NCBI RefSeq assembly: GCF_003992055.1
Contig: NZ_RQVD01000012.1
Coordinates: 1-64,000 of the forward strand
Direction: 5' to 3'
Source: Veillonella sp. CHU740
Lineage (GTDB): Bacteria; Bacillota; Negativicutes; Veillonellales; Veillonellaceae
DNA length: 64,000 nucleotides
Every line of letters begins with the position of its first letter. Position 1 is the stretch's first letter. The position numbers and the translations under genes are program-made. Under the pieces are notes generated by a model that saw only the letters and a program-made list of their open reading frames with translations, was not told the DNA's origin and did not search any database. Of the stretch, positions 18,776 to 29,077 are shown in pieces.

Positions 18776-20929
18776 TTATACATGTGCTCGTTTTAACCGC
18801 AGCGCATTACTTACCACGGTAACAGAACTGAAGGCCATGGCTGTACCTGCAATGATTGGGCTCAAGTATCCTGCAGCTGCCAAAGGTATACCAATGCAGT
18901 TAAAAATTAAAGCCCAAAATAAATTCTGCTTAATGTTGGTCATTGTTTTACGACTAATGTTCACTGCTTGTACAAGAGTTCGCAAATCATTTCGCACTAA
19001 TACGATATCCGCCGCCTCAATAGCTACGTCCGTACCATGACCGATACCAAATCCAATATCTGCTAGCGCTAAAGCTGGCGCATCATTGATACCATCTCCC
19101 ACCATGCCAACGGATTTTCCTTGACTTTGTAATGTGGCGATGGTATTTGCTTTATCTTGTGGCAGTACTTCCGCTACTACGTGAGTAATTCCTGCTTGGG
19201 CAGCTATATAGTTCGCTGTGCGCGCATTGTCTCCTGTGACCATCCACACATCGATGCCTTGCTCTTGTAAAGCCTTTACAACCTCAGGAGTTTCTGGACG
19301 CAATGTATCTGCTACAGCCCAAATACCGTGTACTGTGCCGTCTACTAACAAGACGGATACAGAATTGCCTTGTTCTTCCAGACTGTGGATCTCCACTTGC
19401 CATGGCGTGATATCAACACCCAGTTCTTGCATCCAGCGAGTATGACCAACCCGAATCAATTTATCCGCTATACGTCCTTCCAATCCTTTTCCTGGAATAT
19501 CTTGGAAGTCTTTCACGATCATTTGTGGCACGCCTTTGCTAGCACCGTATTTAGCAATGGCTTGTGCAATAGGGTGAGTAGAACCTTTTTCAAGATTCAC
19601 TGTGAAAGCTAAGTTATACATTTCATCACCTGCTGTATATATCACTTTCGTAACAGATAGCTTTCCTTCCGTTAAAGTCCCAGTTTTATCCATGATGATG
19701 GCATTGATATGACCTGCTTTTTCTAAAAATTCTGCACTTTTAATAAGCACTCCATGTTCAGCTCCTAATCCTGATCCGACCATAATAGAGGTTGGAGTAG
19801 CCAAACCTAGCGCACAAGGACAAGCTATGACAAGCACTGCTGTGCCGTACAATAAAGCATCTCCTACTGTGGAACCTAATCCAAAATACCAAATCCCCAT
19901 AGTAAGTATGGCAATACCTATGACTGCGGGAACAAAATAGGATGCCAATACATCAGCTATGCGCTGAATGCTCGCTTTCGAGGCTTGTGCTTGCTCTACT
20001 ACTTTAATGATTTGCGACAACATCGTTGCCTCTCCTATGGCAGTAGCTTTCATAATAAAAGAGCCCGATACATTGACTGTAGCCCCCATAACTTGACTAG
20101 AAGGACCTTTCTCTACTGGCACACTTTCACCCGTTAACATCGCTTCATCCACTGTAGAGTTACCTTCTAAGATAATGCCATCCACAGGGATTTTTTCACC
20201 AGCACGAACTTGGATTTTGTCACCAACAATAATATCTTTAGTCGGAATATCCATCCACTGTCCATCTCGTTCTACATGAGCTACACTAGGTTGTAGGGCC
20301 ATTAATTTTTGAATTGCTTCCGAAGTACGGCCCTTTGCAATGTCTTCTAATAATTTTCCTAATAAGATAAAAGTAATCAACCATGCAGAGGTTTCAAAGT
20401 ACATCTCATGGTGTCCCACTGCCATCTGATAGATACTAAACCCATACGCCACGGATGTACCCAATGCTACTAATACATCCATAGTGAGCGTACCACTGCG
20501 AATGGCCGCAAAGGCACTCGTATAAAAAATCCAGCCTGATCCAAATTGAGCAATCGTAGCTAAGACCAACTCAATTTCATGGGATAACATCGGCCACTGC
20601 CAGAAATAATGTCCCATCATGGATACCATCATCGGAATTGCCATGAGAGCAGCCACCCCTAAGCGGATATATTGCCCTTTATGGGATGGTTGTTCTACTA
20701 CTCCTCCTTCATCGGTAGCAATATGAGCACCAAAGCCTATTTTTTCAATGGCTGCAATCACTTCTGTCGCACCAATGGCGCTATCTTCTGTGTATGTGAC
20801 TGTACCTTTGTTGGTAAGCAAGTTGACTTTCACATCAGCTACACCATCTAATTTTTGTACTACTTTTTCTACACGCCCTACACAGGCTGCGCAATGCATG
20901 CCTATAATAGAAAACTCTTCTTTACGCAT
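18776..20929 (-). CDS. copA: Copper-translocating P-type ATPase (CopA-like)
   Basis: A 717-residue P1B-type ATPase exporting Cu+ from the cytosol. It has one N-terminal heavy-metal domain with GMHCAAC (C13, C16), eight predicted membrane helices, the actuator TGES (about 267-270), the metal-gating CPC at 370-372 in [12 protein letters not shown], the phosphorylated Asp in DKTGT (D414), and the hinge [13 protein letters not shown]. One metal-binding domain is the minimal arrangement. No copZ or csoR is adjacent; the convergent 62-residue Cys/His protein is the nearest candidate accessory. The CPC motif and GMHCAAC favour Cu+ over Zn/Cd. Confidence 0.93.
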   Translation of the reverse strand: MRKEEFSIIGMHCAACVGRVEKVVQKLDGVADVKVNLLTNKGTVTYTEDSAIGATEVIAAIEKIGFGAHIATDEGGVVEQPSHKGQYIRLGVAALMAIPMMVSMMGHYFWQWPMLSHEIELVLATIAQFGSGWIFYTSAFAAIRSGTLTMDVLVALGTSVAYGFSIYQMAVGHHEMYFETSAWLITFILLGKLLEDIAKGRTSEAIQKLMALQPSVAHVERDGQWMDIPTKDIIVGDKIQVRAGEKIPVDGIILEGNSTVDEAMLTGESVPVEKGPSSQVMGATVNVSGSFIMKATAIGEATMLSQIIKVVEQAQASKASIQRIADVLASYFVPAVIGIAILTMGIWYFGLGSTVGDALLYGTAVLVIACPCALGLATPTSIMVGSGLGAEHGVLIKSAEFLEKAGHINAIIMDKTGTLTEGKLSVTKVIYTAGDEMYNLAFTVNLEKGSTHPIAQAIAKYGASKGVPQMIVKDFQDIPGKGLEGRIADKLIRVGHTRWMQELGVDITPWQVEIHSLEEQGNSVSVLLVDGTVHGIWAVADTLRPETPEVVKALQEQGIDVWMVTGDNARTANYIAAQAGITHVVAEVLPQDKANTIATLQSQGKSVGMVGDGINDAPALALADIGFGIGHGTDVAIEAADIVLVRNDLRTLVQAVNISRKTMTNIKQNLFWALIFNCIGIPLAAAGYLSPIIAGTAMAFSSVTVVSNALRLKRAHV

Positions 20930-21147
20930 AATTCCTCCTCATGCTATTTGCTTCTATGTGAAAGATATCTAAATTTCTTAATATGAATATATTAACACAT
21001 ATCCCACATTTTTCATAGTATATACATTATATAGATTGTCTAGCCAAACATAGTTACACAAAACATTTTATACTATCTTTGTAACATTGTCCGATTATAC
21101 AAATCTAAAAGTCTATATTGGATAGACGACCGTATCCTATCAACTTA

Positions 21148-21156
21148 TGTTATACT
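21148..21156 (+). promoter_or_regulatory. Extended -10 element ahead of the YigZ gene
   Basis: TG-T-TATACT lies about 55 bp before the start codon, in the 280-bp gap after the divergent copper ATPase gene. No good -35 is seen. Confidence 0.45.
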
Positions 21157-21209
21157 ATAAATGTTCAACCATTGTAAACTAATTTTATTATTCTTATACA
21201 GGAGTTCCT

Positions 21210-21869
21210 ATGTCAGATATCCCGCATTCTTATATTACCATAGCCAATGAGTTCAGAACCGAATATATCATTGAAAAGTCTCGTTTTATAGCCACCATTG
21301 CCCCAGTATCTACAGAAGAAGAAGCGCAAGCCTTTATGCAACGCATTTCCAAAGAATTTTGGGATGCTACCCACAACTGCACTGCCTATGCCATCGGACC
21401 GCGCCAAGAACAACAGCGATCCTCTGATAACGGAGAGCCTTCTGGTACAGCTGGTAAACCTATGCTAGAAGTATTGAAAAAAACTACGATTACCAATGTG
21501 GCTGTCGTAGTCACTCGCTATTTTGGTGGTATCAAGTTAGGTGCCGGTGGATTGATTCGAGCTTACTCTCATAGCGTCGCAAAAGCCGTGCAAGAAGGTC
21601 CTAAATTACTCATTGCCCCTCGGCAAATCGTATCCCTTACCATCGACTATTCCTACTTTGGATCTGTGGAACGACAACTGCAAACATTGGAACTCCCCTA
21701 TCAATCAACATTTACAGATACCATTTCTTTAGAAATATATGTGGAACCAAGTTTTGTAAGTGAGTTAGAAACTACTATCACGAATCTCACAGGTGGTAAT
21801 TTGCTCTGGGAGTTACAAGACATTCGCATGGTAGAATTACCCTACTCTTTTTCAACCGCTGAAGAGTAG
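21210..21869 (+). CDS. YigZ/IMPACT family protein
   Basis: A 219-residue protein of the UPF0029/IMPACT family. The N-terminal domain carries the signature DNGEPSGTAGKPMLEVL followed by RYFGGIKLGAGGLIRAY. The C-terminal ferredoxin-like domain (about 140-210) is of the EF-G-like DUF1949 type. Bacterial YigZ proteins are often annotated as regulators or as fused to peptidases; the true function is unknown. Eukaryotic IMPACT regulates Gcn2. It stands alone between divergent and convergent neighbours. Confidence 0.9.
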   Translation: MSDIPHSYITIANEFRTEYIIEKSRFIATIAPVSTEEEAQAFMQRISKEFWDATHNCTAYAIGPRQEQQRSSDNGEPSGTAGKPMLEVLKKTTITNVAVVVTRYFGGIKLGAGGLIRAYSHSVAKAVQEGPKLLIAPRQIVSLTIDYSYFGSVERQLQTLELPYQSTFTDTISLEIYVEPSFVSELETTITNLTGGNLLWELQDIRMVELPYSFSTAEE

Positions 21870-21904
21870 AGTCAGCTTCACAGTAACAGCGAACACTATA
21901 GAAA

Positions 21905-21936
21905 AAAGCCACAGTGTTTTCCTTCACTGTGGCTTT
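21905..21936. terminator. Terminator between the YigZ gene and a small convergent gene
   Basis: Perfect 12-bp stem aaagccacagtg / cactgtggcttt. On the minus strand TTTTTT follows, so it is strongest for the leftward 69-residue gene, but it also lies just after the YigZ stop. Confidence 0.8.
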
Positions 21937-21940
21937 CATG

Positions 21941-22150
21941 CTATGTATCAGATGATTCCTTCTCTAAGGAATCCATACATTTTGTTTTGCAACACTCAGA
22001 TACAAATTCGCCTACCGCTTCTTCATCATGTAATTCAGACGTCCATGGATGTGGCCAGCCTTTAATATGATTATCCTTACATTGGCTAGATTCACAAGAT
22101 TCTAAGCGATGTTCTTTTAAATGTTCAAGCCATGTTGTTAATAAACCCAT
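21941..22150 (-). CDS. 69-residue cysteine-rich protein of unknown function
   Basis: A small soluble protein with five cysteines (CESSQC near 19-24, then ECCKTKC near 52-58) and several His/Trp residues. A Shine-Dalgarno-like AAGGAAGTGG precedes the ATG and a strong terminator follows directly, which supports a real gene. The Cys pattern suggests metal or Fe-S binding, but no family was recognised. Confidence 0.55.
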   Translation of the reverse strand: MGLLTTWLEHLKEHRLESCESSQCKDNHIKGWPHPWTSELHDEEAVGEFVSECCKTKCMDSLEKESSDT

Positions 22151-22593
22151 ATAGCCACTTCCTTTCTTACCATTGCGTATGCCCTTTTTATATCATTTGG
22201 CATACGAATTCCTATTCTATATCTATAGTATATAATAATGCTCTCCATTTGTAAAATTACAGCTACTTATTATCTTATGACTCTTCATTATATATACTAT
22301 AGTCTATCGTGTATAGTTAGGAACCATTTGGCATTTCTAGGGTACATTATTGCTCATAAAGCCACATTAGTATACTCCATACTCTATGGACTATATGACG
22401 TTATATGTGCATTATTTTACAACGCTATATTTCATGTATATTAATATAAGAATAATAGAAGACGAAATTGAAAATTTATAGTACAATAATAAAGTAAAGG
22501 TTAACAATAAGAAGTTCTATTGTACGATGATGTGCGCCCATGAATAGAAATGAACTAACATGACATCTGACTACGTATGTTTAGGAGGATACC
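22151..22593. other. 443-bp intergenic region upstream of a LysR gene
   Basis: Very AT-rich, with no convincing open frame. It contains an inverted repeat gtacaata (22481-22488) / tattgtac (22518-22525) about 70-110 bp ahead of the LysR start, a fitting place for an autoregulatory LysR site. Several overlapping tatata-like boxes prevent choosing one promoter. Confidence 0.4.
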
Positions 22594-23490
22594 ATGGATA
22601 CATCTTACTATTATAATTTTATCATCTTAGTACAAACGGGGAATATGACGCAAGCAGCAGAGATACTGCACATTACTCAACCAGCTTTAAGTAAGCAACT
22701 CAAGTACTTAGAAGCAGAGTTTGGTACCCCCCTCTTAGTGATCAAGCGTGGCCAACGTGGTGCTAGCTTTCACCTGACAGAAGCAGGCCGTATTTTCTAT
22801 GAGAAAGCACAGCAATTATGTTCTATTGAAGAGTCTACCTATGCTGATGTAAAACGCCTTAGCTCTGAAGTAGAAGGCACATTGCGTATTGCTTCGTCCG
22901 CATCTCGGTCCACTGCATTAATACAACAATATTTACATTTTTTCTCTCGTCAGTATCCTATCGTTCGTTATGAAATATACGAAGGATTAATGACAGATGT
23001 AACAGAATCTTTATTAAATGGTAGTGCTGAAATTGGTCTTTGCAATGAGCAAATGGTAGATTCCAATAAATTTGATATTTTATATACGGAAGCTGAAGAT
23101 TTATATGCTCTATTCCGCAAAGATTTATTTTGGACAGATCGAGACTTAGAAAGCATTTCTTGGAAAGACATTTCCAAATGCCCACTCAGCTTATCTGGTG
23201 GATCCGTGCGCATGCTTATGCAAGCACACCACAATGACTTCTCTTCATTAAATGTCATTTCTGTGACCACTACTAAAAGCTCTGCCATCGAATGGGCTCA
23301 ATCAGGTAGAACTATTGCTATCATCCCTATGGATGGACAAGAAACTGTATCACATCCCGATATGACTCGCATTAAACTATCAGAGCTGACCAATACATTC
23401 TATAAAGCTTTCATCACGATCAAAGGGCAACCTTTATCCATGGTGGCACAACAATTTTTAGAATTCTATAAAGCTCATGCTGGTTCTTAA
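22594..23490 (+). CDS. LysR family transcriptional regulator
   Basis: A 298-residue LTTR. The N-terminal winged helix (about 1-60) includes NMTQAAEILHITQPALSKQLKYLE. A linker helix lies at 60-85 and a periplasmic-binding-protein-like effector domain at about 90-298. AGGAGG precedes the ATG. It converges on the permease/amidotransferase pair. LTTRs often control neighbouring genes, but here the neighbours are tail-to-tail, so the target is uncertain. Confidence 0.9.
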   Translation: MDTSYYYNFIILVQTGNMTQAAEILHITQPALSKQLKYLEAEFGTPLLVIKRGQRGASFHLTEAGRIFYEKAQQLCSIEESTYADVKRLSSEVEGTLRIASSASRSTALIQQYLHFFSRQYPIVRYEIYEGLMTDVTESLLNGSAEIGLCNEQMVDSNKFDILYTEAEDLYALFRKDLFWTDRDLESISWKDISKCPLSLSGGSVRMLMQAHHNDFSSLNVISVTTTKSSAIEWAQSGRTIAIIPMDGQETVSHPDMTRIKLSELTNTFYKAFITIKGQPLSMVAQQFLEFYKAHAGS

Positions 23491-23515
23491 TCTTCAAGAA
23501 CCTATGCAAACTAAC

Positions 23516-23547
23516 AAAGGCTAGTTGATTTCATTCAACTAGCCTTT
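23516..23547. terminator. Bidirectional terminator between the LysR and permease genes
   Basis: Perfect 13-bp stem aaaggctagttga / tcaactagccttt between convergent stops at 23490 and 23565, with short T-runs on both strands. Confidence 0.85.
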
Positions 23548-23564
23548 TCGTATATAATTATGGA

Positions 23565-24890
23565 CTATAATTCATCTGTTTCTTTTAGTAACCCTCGTTG
23601 TTTCTTATTCAAGTACAAGAAATATAAAGGTAAAATAATGACGCATCCACCAAGTCCCCAAATCAATTGTTCTGTTTTTGCTTGTGCCAACATCCAAATC
23701 GATGTGATGATCGCAATCACAGGGATAATGATGCCACCAGGTATTTTATAAGGACGTTCTTTGTGAGCCCATTTTTTACGGAAAATAATAACAGAAATAC
23801 AAGTTGGTAAATATTGTGTGAATCGAGAGACTGCGCTAATCGCCGCCAACTGTACGAAGCTACCACTCCATGCTAATAATAGACTGAGTATTCCAGTAAC
23901 AATACAAGCCACCACCGGTGTACCCCAGCTTGTACGTTTTGCTAGAACACTTGGCAACATACCATCTTCTGCCAAAGAAGTAGCAATGCGTGGTCCCAAG
24001 AAGGATTGGGCAATATTAATGCCACCCATAGACAACAATGTACCTGCTAATACGAAATACATTCCCCAAGGCCCCATAATTTGACCAAATGCAGTTTGTA
24101 ATGGTGCTTTGTCATTAGCCAAGGCATCTCCCATGATACCAATACACACTGCTAAAACAAGCATATACAATACAGATACAATAATCATCACCGTAATAAT
24201 AGCACGAGGAAGATTCTTCTTCGGATTTTCCATATCTTCTGCTGCTACAGCAATAGCTTCAAAACCAGTGTAGGCAAAGAATAACAAAATAGCGGCCGCC
24301 GCGAAAGACCCAGATAATCCCCCATCTGAAAGTTCTACAAAATCTGCTACAAATGGCGTAAAGTTACTGCCGTTAATGGCAAATAAACCAATCACAATAA
24401 ACGCAAATAACGGAACAAGCTTAGATACGGTAATCAAATTATTTAATATCTTTGTCATATTAACGCCAATAATATTAATAATCGTCAATAAAACGATAAT
24501 AATAGTGGCGATGACATCTTTCATAAAATCTCCAGATAATGCTGGAATCGCTGCACCTAAAGCGGTAGCAAATCCCACCGCCATAACAGCCCAAGCGATG
24601 AGGACAACAATCCATTTCAAGACGCCTACTTCAAAGCCCCAAAAATCGCCTAATGCATGCTTCGCATATAAGTACGGTCCACCATTACGTGTAAAAAAGC
24701 CTGCCACTTCTGCAAAGCACAGAGCTATACAAATTGCTAAAAATGCATCAAATAGTAACACACCCAAACTAGCCGGGCCAATCAATGCGTAGGCTTTATT
24801 AGGTAGCAAGAAAATACCCGTTCCCACAATGGCATTAATCCCTAATAAGACAATACTCCAAAATCCAAATTTACTTGTTTTTTGTTCCAT
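23565..24890 (-). CDS. APC family amino acid permease
   Basis: A 441-residue inner-membrane transporter with about 12 hydrophobic segments. The first carries the APC substrate-binding motif GINAIVGTGIFLLP (18-31). ATG at 24890 lies 1 nt after the stop of the amidotransferase gene and has GAGGTG upstream; a 13-codon longer form overlapping that gene is less likely. The pairing with a gamma-glutamyl hydrolase-type enzyme suggests uptake of an amino acid or amine that the enzyme then processes, but the substrate is not identifiable. Confidence 0.88.
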   Translation of the reverse strand: MEQKTSKFGFWSIVLLGINAIVGTGIFLLPNKAYALIGPASLGVLLFDAFLAICIALCFAEVAGFFTRNGGPYLYAKHALGDFWGFEVGVLKWIVVLIAWAVMAVGFATALGAAIPALSGDFMKDVIATIIIVLLTIINIIGVNMTKILNNLITVSKLVPLFAFIVIGLFAINGSNFTPFVADFVELSDGGLSGSFAAAAILLFFAYTGFEAIAVAAEDMENPKKNLPRAIITVMIIVSVLYMLVLAVCIGIMGDALANDKAPLQTAFGQIMGPWGMYFVLAGTLLSMGGINIAQSFLGPRIATSLAEDGMLPSVLAKRTSWGTPVVACIVTGILSLLLAWSGSFVQLAAISAVSRFTQYLPTCISVIIFRKKWAHKERPYKIPGGIIIPVIAIITSIWMLAQAKTEQLIWGLGGCVIILPLYFLYLNKKQRGLLKETDEL

Positions 24891-24891
24891 A

Positions 24892-25614
24892 CTACACCTC
24901 TTTCTGAGCCGCCAATACAAAATCTTCAAAAATTACCTTATTTAAATCTGTATGACGCATCATTTCTGGATGGAATTGGTAGGTCCGTAAATATGGATAC
25001 TCTGTGCCTTCCATCGCTTCAACAACAGAATCTTTCGCACGACCTACTACACGCAATCCTTCGCCTACTTCTTTTACAATTTGATGATGATGGGAGTTCA
25101 CCATCACTTCTTCACCTAGCAGTGTATACAGTTCAGAATCTTTTTCGATGACCATAGAATGAGTCGGTAGCTCTGCTCTTTGACTTTGGGAATGTTTAAT
25201 TGTGGCAAAGGCTGGTAAGTCCTGATATAAAGACCCTTTATGAGCTACATTTACAATCTGATGTCCACGGCAGATACCCATAATAGGTATACATCTTTCC
25301 TTCGCAAAGGCTAATAAACGCATATCAAAGATATCACGTTCTGGCCAAATCTCACCCAAGCCACGCTCTGGTTCTTCCCCATAGAATTGAGGTGCAATGT
25401 CGTGACCTCCAGAAAGGATGAGCCCATCTAAGCGTTCTACCAATGCTTTCAATGTAGCTTCATCTTCTTGAAAAGGAATAATCACAGGAATCCCACCTGC
25501 TTCTAATACAGACTGTACATAGTCATCATTCACATAGGATCGTTTATATCCAGGAAATGGTCCTCCTTGATCGATCATATGAGAACCTGAGATACCAATT
25601 AATGGTTGTTTCAT
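24892..25614 (-). CDS. Class I glutamine amidotransferase-like hydrolase (peptidase C26, PuuD-like)
   Basis: A 240-residue enzyme of the gamma-glutamyl-gamma-aminobutyrate hydrolase group. The nucleophile Cys is in GICRGHQ, the oxyanion region is LILSGGHDIAPQFYG, a conserved NSHHHQ follows, and the catalytic His-x-Glu is in QFHPE. Such enzymes free amines or amino acids from gamma-glutamyl conjugates. ATG at 25614 gives the family N-terminus (MKQPLIGISG); ATG at 25620 is also possible, both near AAGGAG. It is translationally close to the permease. No other puu genes are nearby, so true PuuD function is not established. Confidence 0.85.
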   Translation of the reverse strand: MKQPLIGISGSHMIDQGGPFPGYKRSYVNDDYVQSVLEAGGIPVIIPFQEDEATLKALVERLDGLILSGGHDIAPQFYGEEPERGLGEIWPERDIFDMRLLAFAKERCIPIMGICRGHQIVNVAHKGSLYQDLPAFATIKHSQSQRAELPTHSMVIEKDSELYTLLGEEVMVNSHHHQIVKEVGEGLRVVGRAKDSVVEAMEGTEYPYLRTYQFHPEMMRHTDLNKVIFEDFVLAAQKEV

Positions 25615-25655
25615 ACACATCACTCTCCTTACTACTTTTGTATGAGTCTATACCT

Positions 25656-25684
25656 ATGATAAAGGATATGCATAGATAATACAA
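25656..25684 (-). promoter_or_regulatory. Promoter of the amidotransferase-permease operon
   Basis: Minus-strand TTGTAT (25679-25684), 17-bp spacer, TATCAT (25656-25661), about 40 bp before the gene start. Confidence 0.6.
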
Positions 25685-25764
25685 CTGCATTCCGTATTCT
25701 ATCTATAGTTATCTTGTATATCTATTTATACAATCAGGTTAGAACATATAAGTCTAAATACACA

Positions 25765-25801
25765 AAACAGAGATTAAACTATGATAGCCTAATCTCTGTT
25801 T
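25765..25801 (-). terminator. Terminator of the two-partner secretion locus
   Basis: Perfect 12-bp arms aaacagagatta / taatctctgttt with a 13-nt loop, 54 bp after the cdiB stop. It has a short T-run on the minus strand. Confidence 0.65.
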
Positions 25802-25854
25802 CTACATGATCGCTACTAACTTGTATTGGTTCATGTCTATACAGTACGAGATTT

Positions 25855-27513
25855 TTAGAATGCTGCACTCATCTGTATTCCTAGGACTCGATATAGCACT
25901 TTAAAACCGTTTGGTACATGTAATGGTGTGGAAAGAAATATATTATAGTTAGCACTTCCATAACGTCCTTTCATACCAATGGCTCCGCCCCATAGCTCTG
26001 TACCCAATATATCTTCCGTAGATTTACCGTACACTTTGCCATAATCCAAACCTAAATACAGTGAATGATTTTGATCCAATAATACATCTAAGGTATTACG
26101 CACATAGAACCCTCGTTCTGCAGCTAAGTTTCTATCACCAGTAAATCCACGCACTGTATACCATCCACCAATGGTAAAGAACTCACTACTATAGAGGTTA
26201 CTATTCGTATACTGTCCTTTTGCTTCCATTGTATAGGTTGATTTCCGATTCCAAAGCGTCATTGTACGCTGATAGTTCACTTTCCCCGTATATATATGAT
26301 ACTGTGTGGTGGCTTCACCTAAATAATCGGTAGGGCCAGGACTAGCCCACCAAGGAACACCTTTTTCATATTGAACTAACCAATCTAAACTTCCATTCTT
26401 GCTATATCGTTTCTGATGTATTCCTATAGACCAAGACGTGGTGTTTCTCCGCTGCACATCAATTTCACTACCATTGATAAAAGAATGCCTTGTCTTATGC
26501 GTAAGACCTTGAACTAATTCTGTAATCTGTTGGCTATTCCTATGCAATACGTGCTTCCATCGTAATTCATCACTAGTAAAGTTACCACTAGAAATAAAAG
26601 GTTTTATGGCATAGCCAACCCGTTGTTGATAGTATGAATTAGAATGGCTAAGGGTGATGCTATCATTTCCGATAGGTATTTGGTATGATACATAACTCGA
26701 TTTGCTTATATTGATACTATCTGAGTGTCTAGATCTAGTTAAACTATAGTACAAAGTATCACTACGATCTAATGGTCTACCTACTGTGATCGATACATTC
26801 CCTTGAAAGCGTCCTGTCCCTTCATTACCAAAATTATCGAATCCTGTGGTAACTTCTACTTTGGACTTATTTTCTATCTGAAATACCACTATAGATGTAC
26901 CTAACTTACTTCCTGGCTGTAACTGGACCTTAGCCTTTTGATGGGGTACTGTATTTAAATTATCTACAGTTTGTTCTATCTTCCGTATGTTTAAAATATG
27001 CCCCTTATGAAAGGCTAATGCATTTGTATAATTACCTGCGACACCCTTAAATTGTATTTCTTCCACGGTTCCTACCAGCAAAGATAACCGAAGTGTGCCA
27101 CTCCCTATATTTTGAGGCTCCATATAGACCTTAGATGTGACATACCCTCTATCTAGTAAGGCGGTATTCAGTTCCTGCAACAAGGTATTAATTGTTTCTA
27201 CCCCATATGATTGATGTTCTTTCTTAGCCACCATCGTTTGCAGAAAATTAAGTTCGGGCGGAACCTGTGATAACTCGATATGATGAATTAAAAATTCTGG
27301 TTCATCACTAGATAGTTGATTCATTTTTTGAGGTACTATTCCCTCTCTAAGAACTGTGAAAGCCGGTGTTTCCTTTTGTTCTACATAAGATATAGAACGC
27401 TCCATCTGGTCTAGCAATTTACCTTGCTCATCTATAGTATTGGCATGAATACTATGAAAACATGCCCCTATACACAAACAGGCAAGACCTGTAACTATTT
27501 TATGCACTGTCAA
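25855..27513 (-). CDS. Two-partner secretion outer-membrane transporter (TpsB/CdiB/ShlB family)
   Basis: A 552-residue protein. A signal peptide ends near residue 24. A POTRA-containing periplasmic part (about 70-210; YVTSKVYMEPQNIGSGTLRLSLLVG) precedes a C-terminal beta-barrel (about 215-552) with the conserved VRGF..GDRNLAAERG motif that sits inside the pore, and the chain ends in Phe as an outer-membrane assembly signal. It should export the large CdiA upstream. It lies downstream of cdiA, the Burkholderia-like A-I-...-B order rather than the Escherichia B-A-I order. A functional outer membrane is implied. Confidence 0.92.
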   Translation of the reverse strand: MTVHKIVTGLACLCIGACFHSIHANTIDEQGKLLDQMERSISYVEQKETPAFTVLREGIVPQKMNQLSSDEPEFLIHHIELSQVPPELNFLQTMVAKKEHQSYGVETINTLLQELNTALLDRGYVTSKVYMEPQNIGSGTLRLSLLVGTVEEIQFKGVAGNYTNALAFHKGHILNIRKIEQTVDNLNTVPHQKAKVQLQPGSKLGTSIVVFQIENKSKVEVTTGFDNFGNEGTGRFQGNVSITVGRPLDRSDTLYYSLTRSRHSDSINISKSSYVSYQIPIGNDSITLSHSNSYYQQRVGYAIKPFISSGNFTSDELRWKHVLHRNSQQITELVQGLTHKTRHSFINGSEIDVQRRNTTSWSIGIHQKRYSKNGSLDWLVQYEKGVPWWASPGPTDYLGEATTQYHIYTGKVNYQRTMTLWNRKSTYTMEAKGQYTNSNLYSSEFFTIGGWYTVRGFTGDRNLAAERGFYVRNTLDVLLDQNHSLYLGLDYGKVYGKSTEDILGTELWGGAIGMKGRYGSANYNIFLSTPLHVPNGFKVLYRVLGIQMSAAF

Positions 27514-27530
27514 TCCTAGACTCCTTTATA

Positions 27531-29075
27531 TTAAAATTTAGCATATTCATTTTCTGGTACAATAGTTGCTATTTTATCGTCAGGTAAGTTAGGACTCTTA
27601 ATGCCTATTTTTTCATAAGACCATAGGTCAAAGAGTTCATTCTCATAAGCTTGCTCCGCTAATATATCGTAACCAAAGTTAGTGGAAATATGTCGCTCTT
27701 CATCTAGCATATAGGAGAACACTGTCCACGGCTCAAGATGGCATGCAATAAATGCATTTCTCATATAATTCGACCACAGCGCTAGCTGTTCCATTGTAGC
27801 ATCATAGGTAGCCTTAGAAACCACCTTACGGTCTACCATCTCCTCAAAAGTAAGGTATTCACCGTCGACAATAATATACCCTAGTTGACGGCATACCATT
27901 CCATCATTCTCTGCATATAGGTATACCCGTTGATATGCATCTGGCAAGATAGAATACAAAATATCGTAACTATTTTGAAGATATTGTGGGATCAAATCGT
28001 GAATATCTTCCCCTGTAAATTCTATAGCTGAATCTACACTAACCATTTCTTCTTCCTCCTCTTCCATAAACTGAGACATATCTATGTGCATAGTCCCTGT
28101 GATACATTCCTCATGGGGGGCTACTGCATGCGTATGCAGTGGTTCTCCATCCGGGGAGAAATATCTCTCTTCCCAGGCATTTAGCAAGGCTAGTTCATCA
28201 GTAAAATTATCTTCTGTGACATTGTCGTATACATAAGAGAGCTCACCGGTGGGGATATCGTAGATGTAGTCCAAAGCCTTATACGTATCATCTCGAATAT
28301 ACTTTATAGAATCAACCTCTGTTGTCCACTCCCAACAATCTGCAGCTACTCTAAAATCTACTGTACCTGCAAATTTTGATTGTACATTTCTTTCTTTTAT
28401 CCATGTTTTATCTTTATATTCAACATAGATATTCATTTTTTTCTTATTGCAAATTACATCCAAATGAAAGTATATTCGTACAATATCTTTAGTCAAATAC
28501 GGGCTAATGTAAGGTATACTTTTATACATCACAGTCTCCACTAAAAACTGTAAGTCAACAACCTTTTCTTTAAGCTGCAAATTTCGTTCTGGAACAATTT
28601 TATAAGCCTCAATAAATTTATCTACTTCTTCACTCCATAGTATAGATCTCTTATATCCTGTTAATTTATATCCCCAAGCCGCTGGTACTGTACCTGCAGA
28701 TCCAAAACTATTAAGATTCTCATAATATTCAAACTTAACATTTCCCTTATTAGATAACCGTAACGTCATTAGATTTAAATAGTTTATTGGGTCAGTCGTT
28801 TCATAATCAAATGCTCTTTTTCCTATTTTAGCAAAATTACGAGCAAAGTCTAATATTTCGCGACTTAATAGTTTTGATGTATGGTAAAAAGTACCTGAGT
28901 CTATGAATGTACCATCTGTAAATGTAATGAAAAAGTGTCCTCTATATGCTCTACCCACATAATCATTAAGAACGATAATTTCTTCCCAATTTTTCGGAAT
29001 GTGCTGCTTTGCCATATAATTAACAGCTTCCAATAACTCTCCTTCCATTCTAGTTTTTTCTTCTTCTATAAACAT
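27531..29075 (-). CDS. Probable immunity protein for the orphan toxin (YezG/DUF600-like, multi-domain)
   Basis: A 514-residue soluble acidic protein starting 2 nt after the orphan toxin stop, with GGAGG inside the toxin's last codons. The C-terminal third (about 358-505) resembles DUF600/YezG immunity proteins: PDAYQRVYLYAEN, EPWTVFSYMLD (448-458), then a terminal WSYEKIGI segment. The N-terminal 160 residues have a similar layout (HIPKNWEEII...), and a middle part may be a third copy. YezG neutralises the LXG nuclease toxin YeeF, whose nuclease type matches the adjacent toxin. Family assignment is by pattern recognition only. Confidence 0.6.
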   Translation of the reverse strand: MFIEEEKTRMEGELLEAVNYMAKQHIPKNWEEIIVLNDYVGRAYRGHFFITFTDGTFIDSGTFYHTSKLLSREILDFARNFAKIGKRAFDYETTDPINYLNLMTLRLSNKGNVKFEYYENLNSFGSAGTVPAAWGYKLTGYKRSILWSEEVDKFIEAYKIVPERNLQLKEKVVDLQFLVETVMYKSIPYISPYLTKDIVRIYFHLDVICNKKKMNIYVEYKDKTWIKERNVQSKFAGTVDFRVAADCWEWTTEVDSIKYIRDDTYKALDYIYDIPTGELSYVYDNVTEDNFTDELALLNAWEERYFSPDGEPLHTHAVAPHEECITGTMHIDMSQFMEEEEEEMVSVDSAIEFTGEDIHDLIPQYLQNSYDILYSILPDAYQRVYLYAENDGMVCRQLGYIIVDGEYLTFEEMVDRKVVSKATYDATMEQLALWSNYMRNAFIACHLEPWTVFSYMLDEERHISTNFGYDILAEQAYENELFDLWSYEKIGIKSPNLPDDKIATIVPENEYAKF

Positions 29076-29077
29076 AA

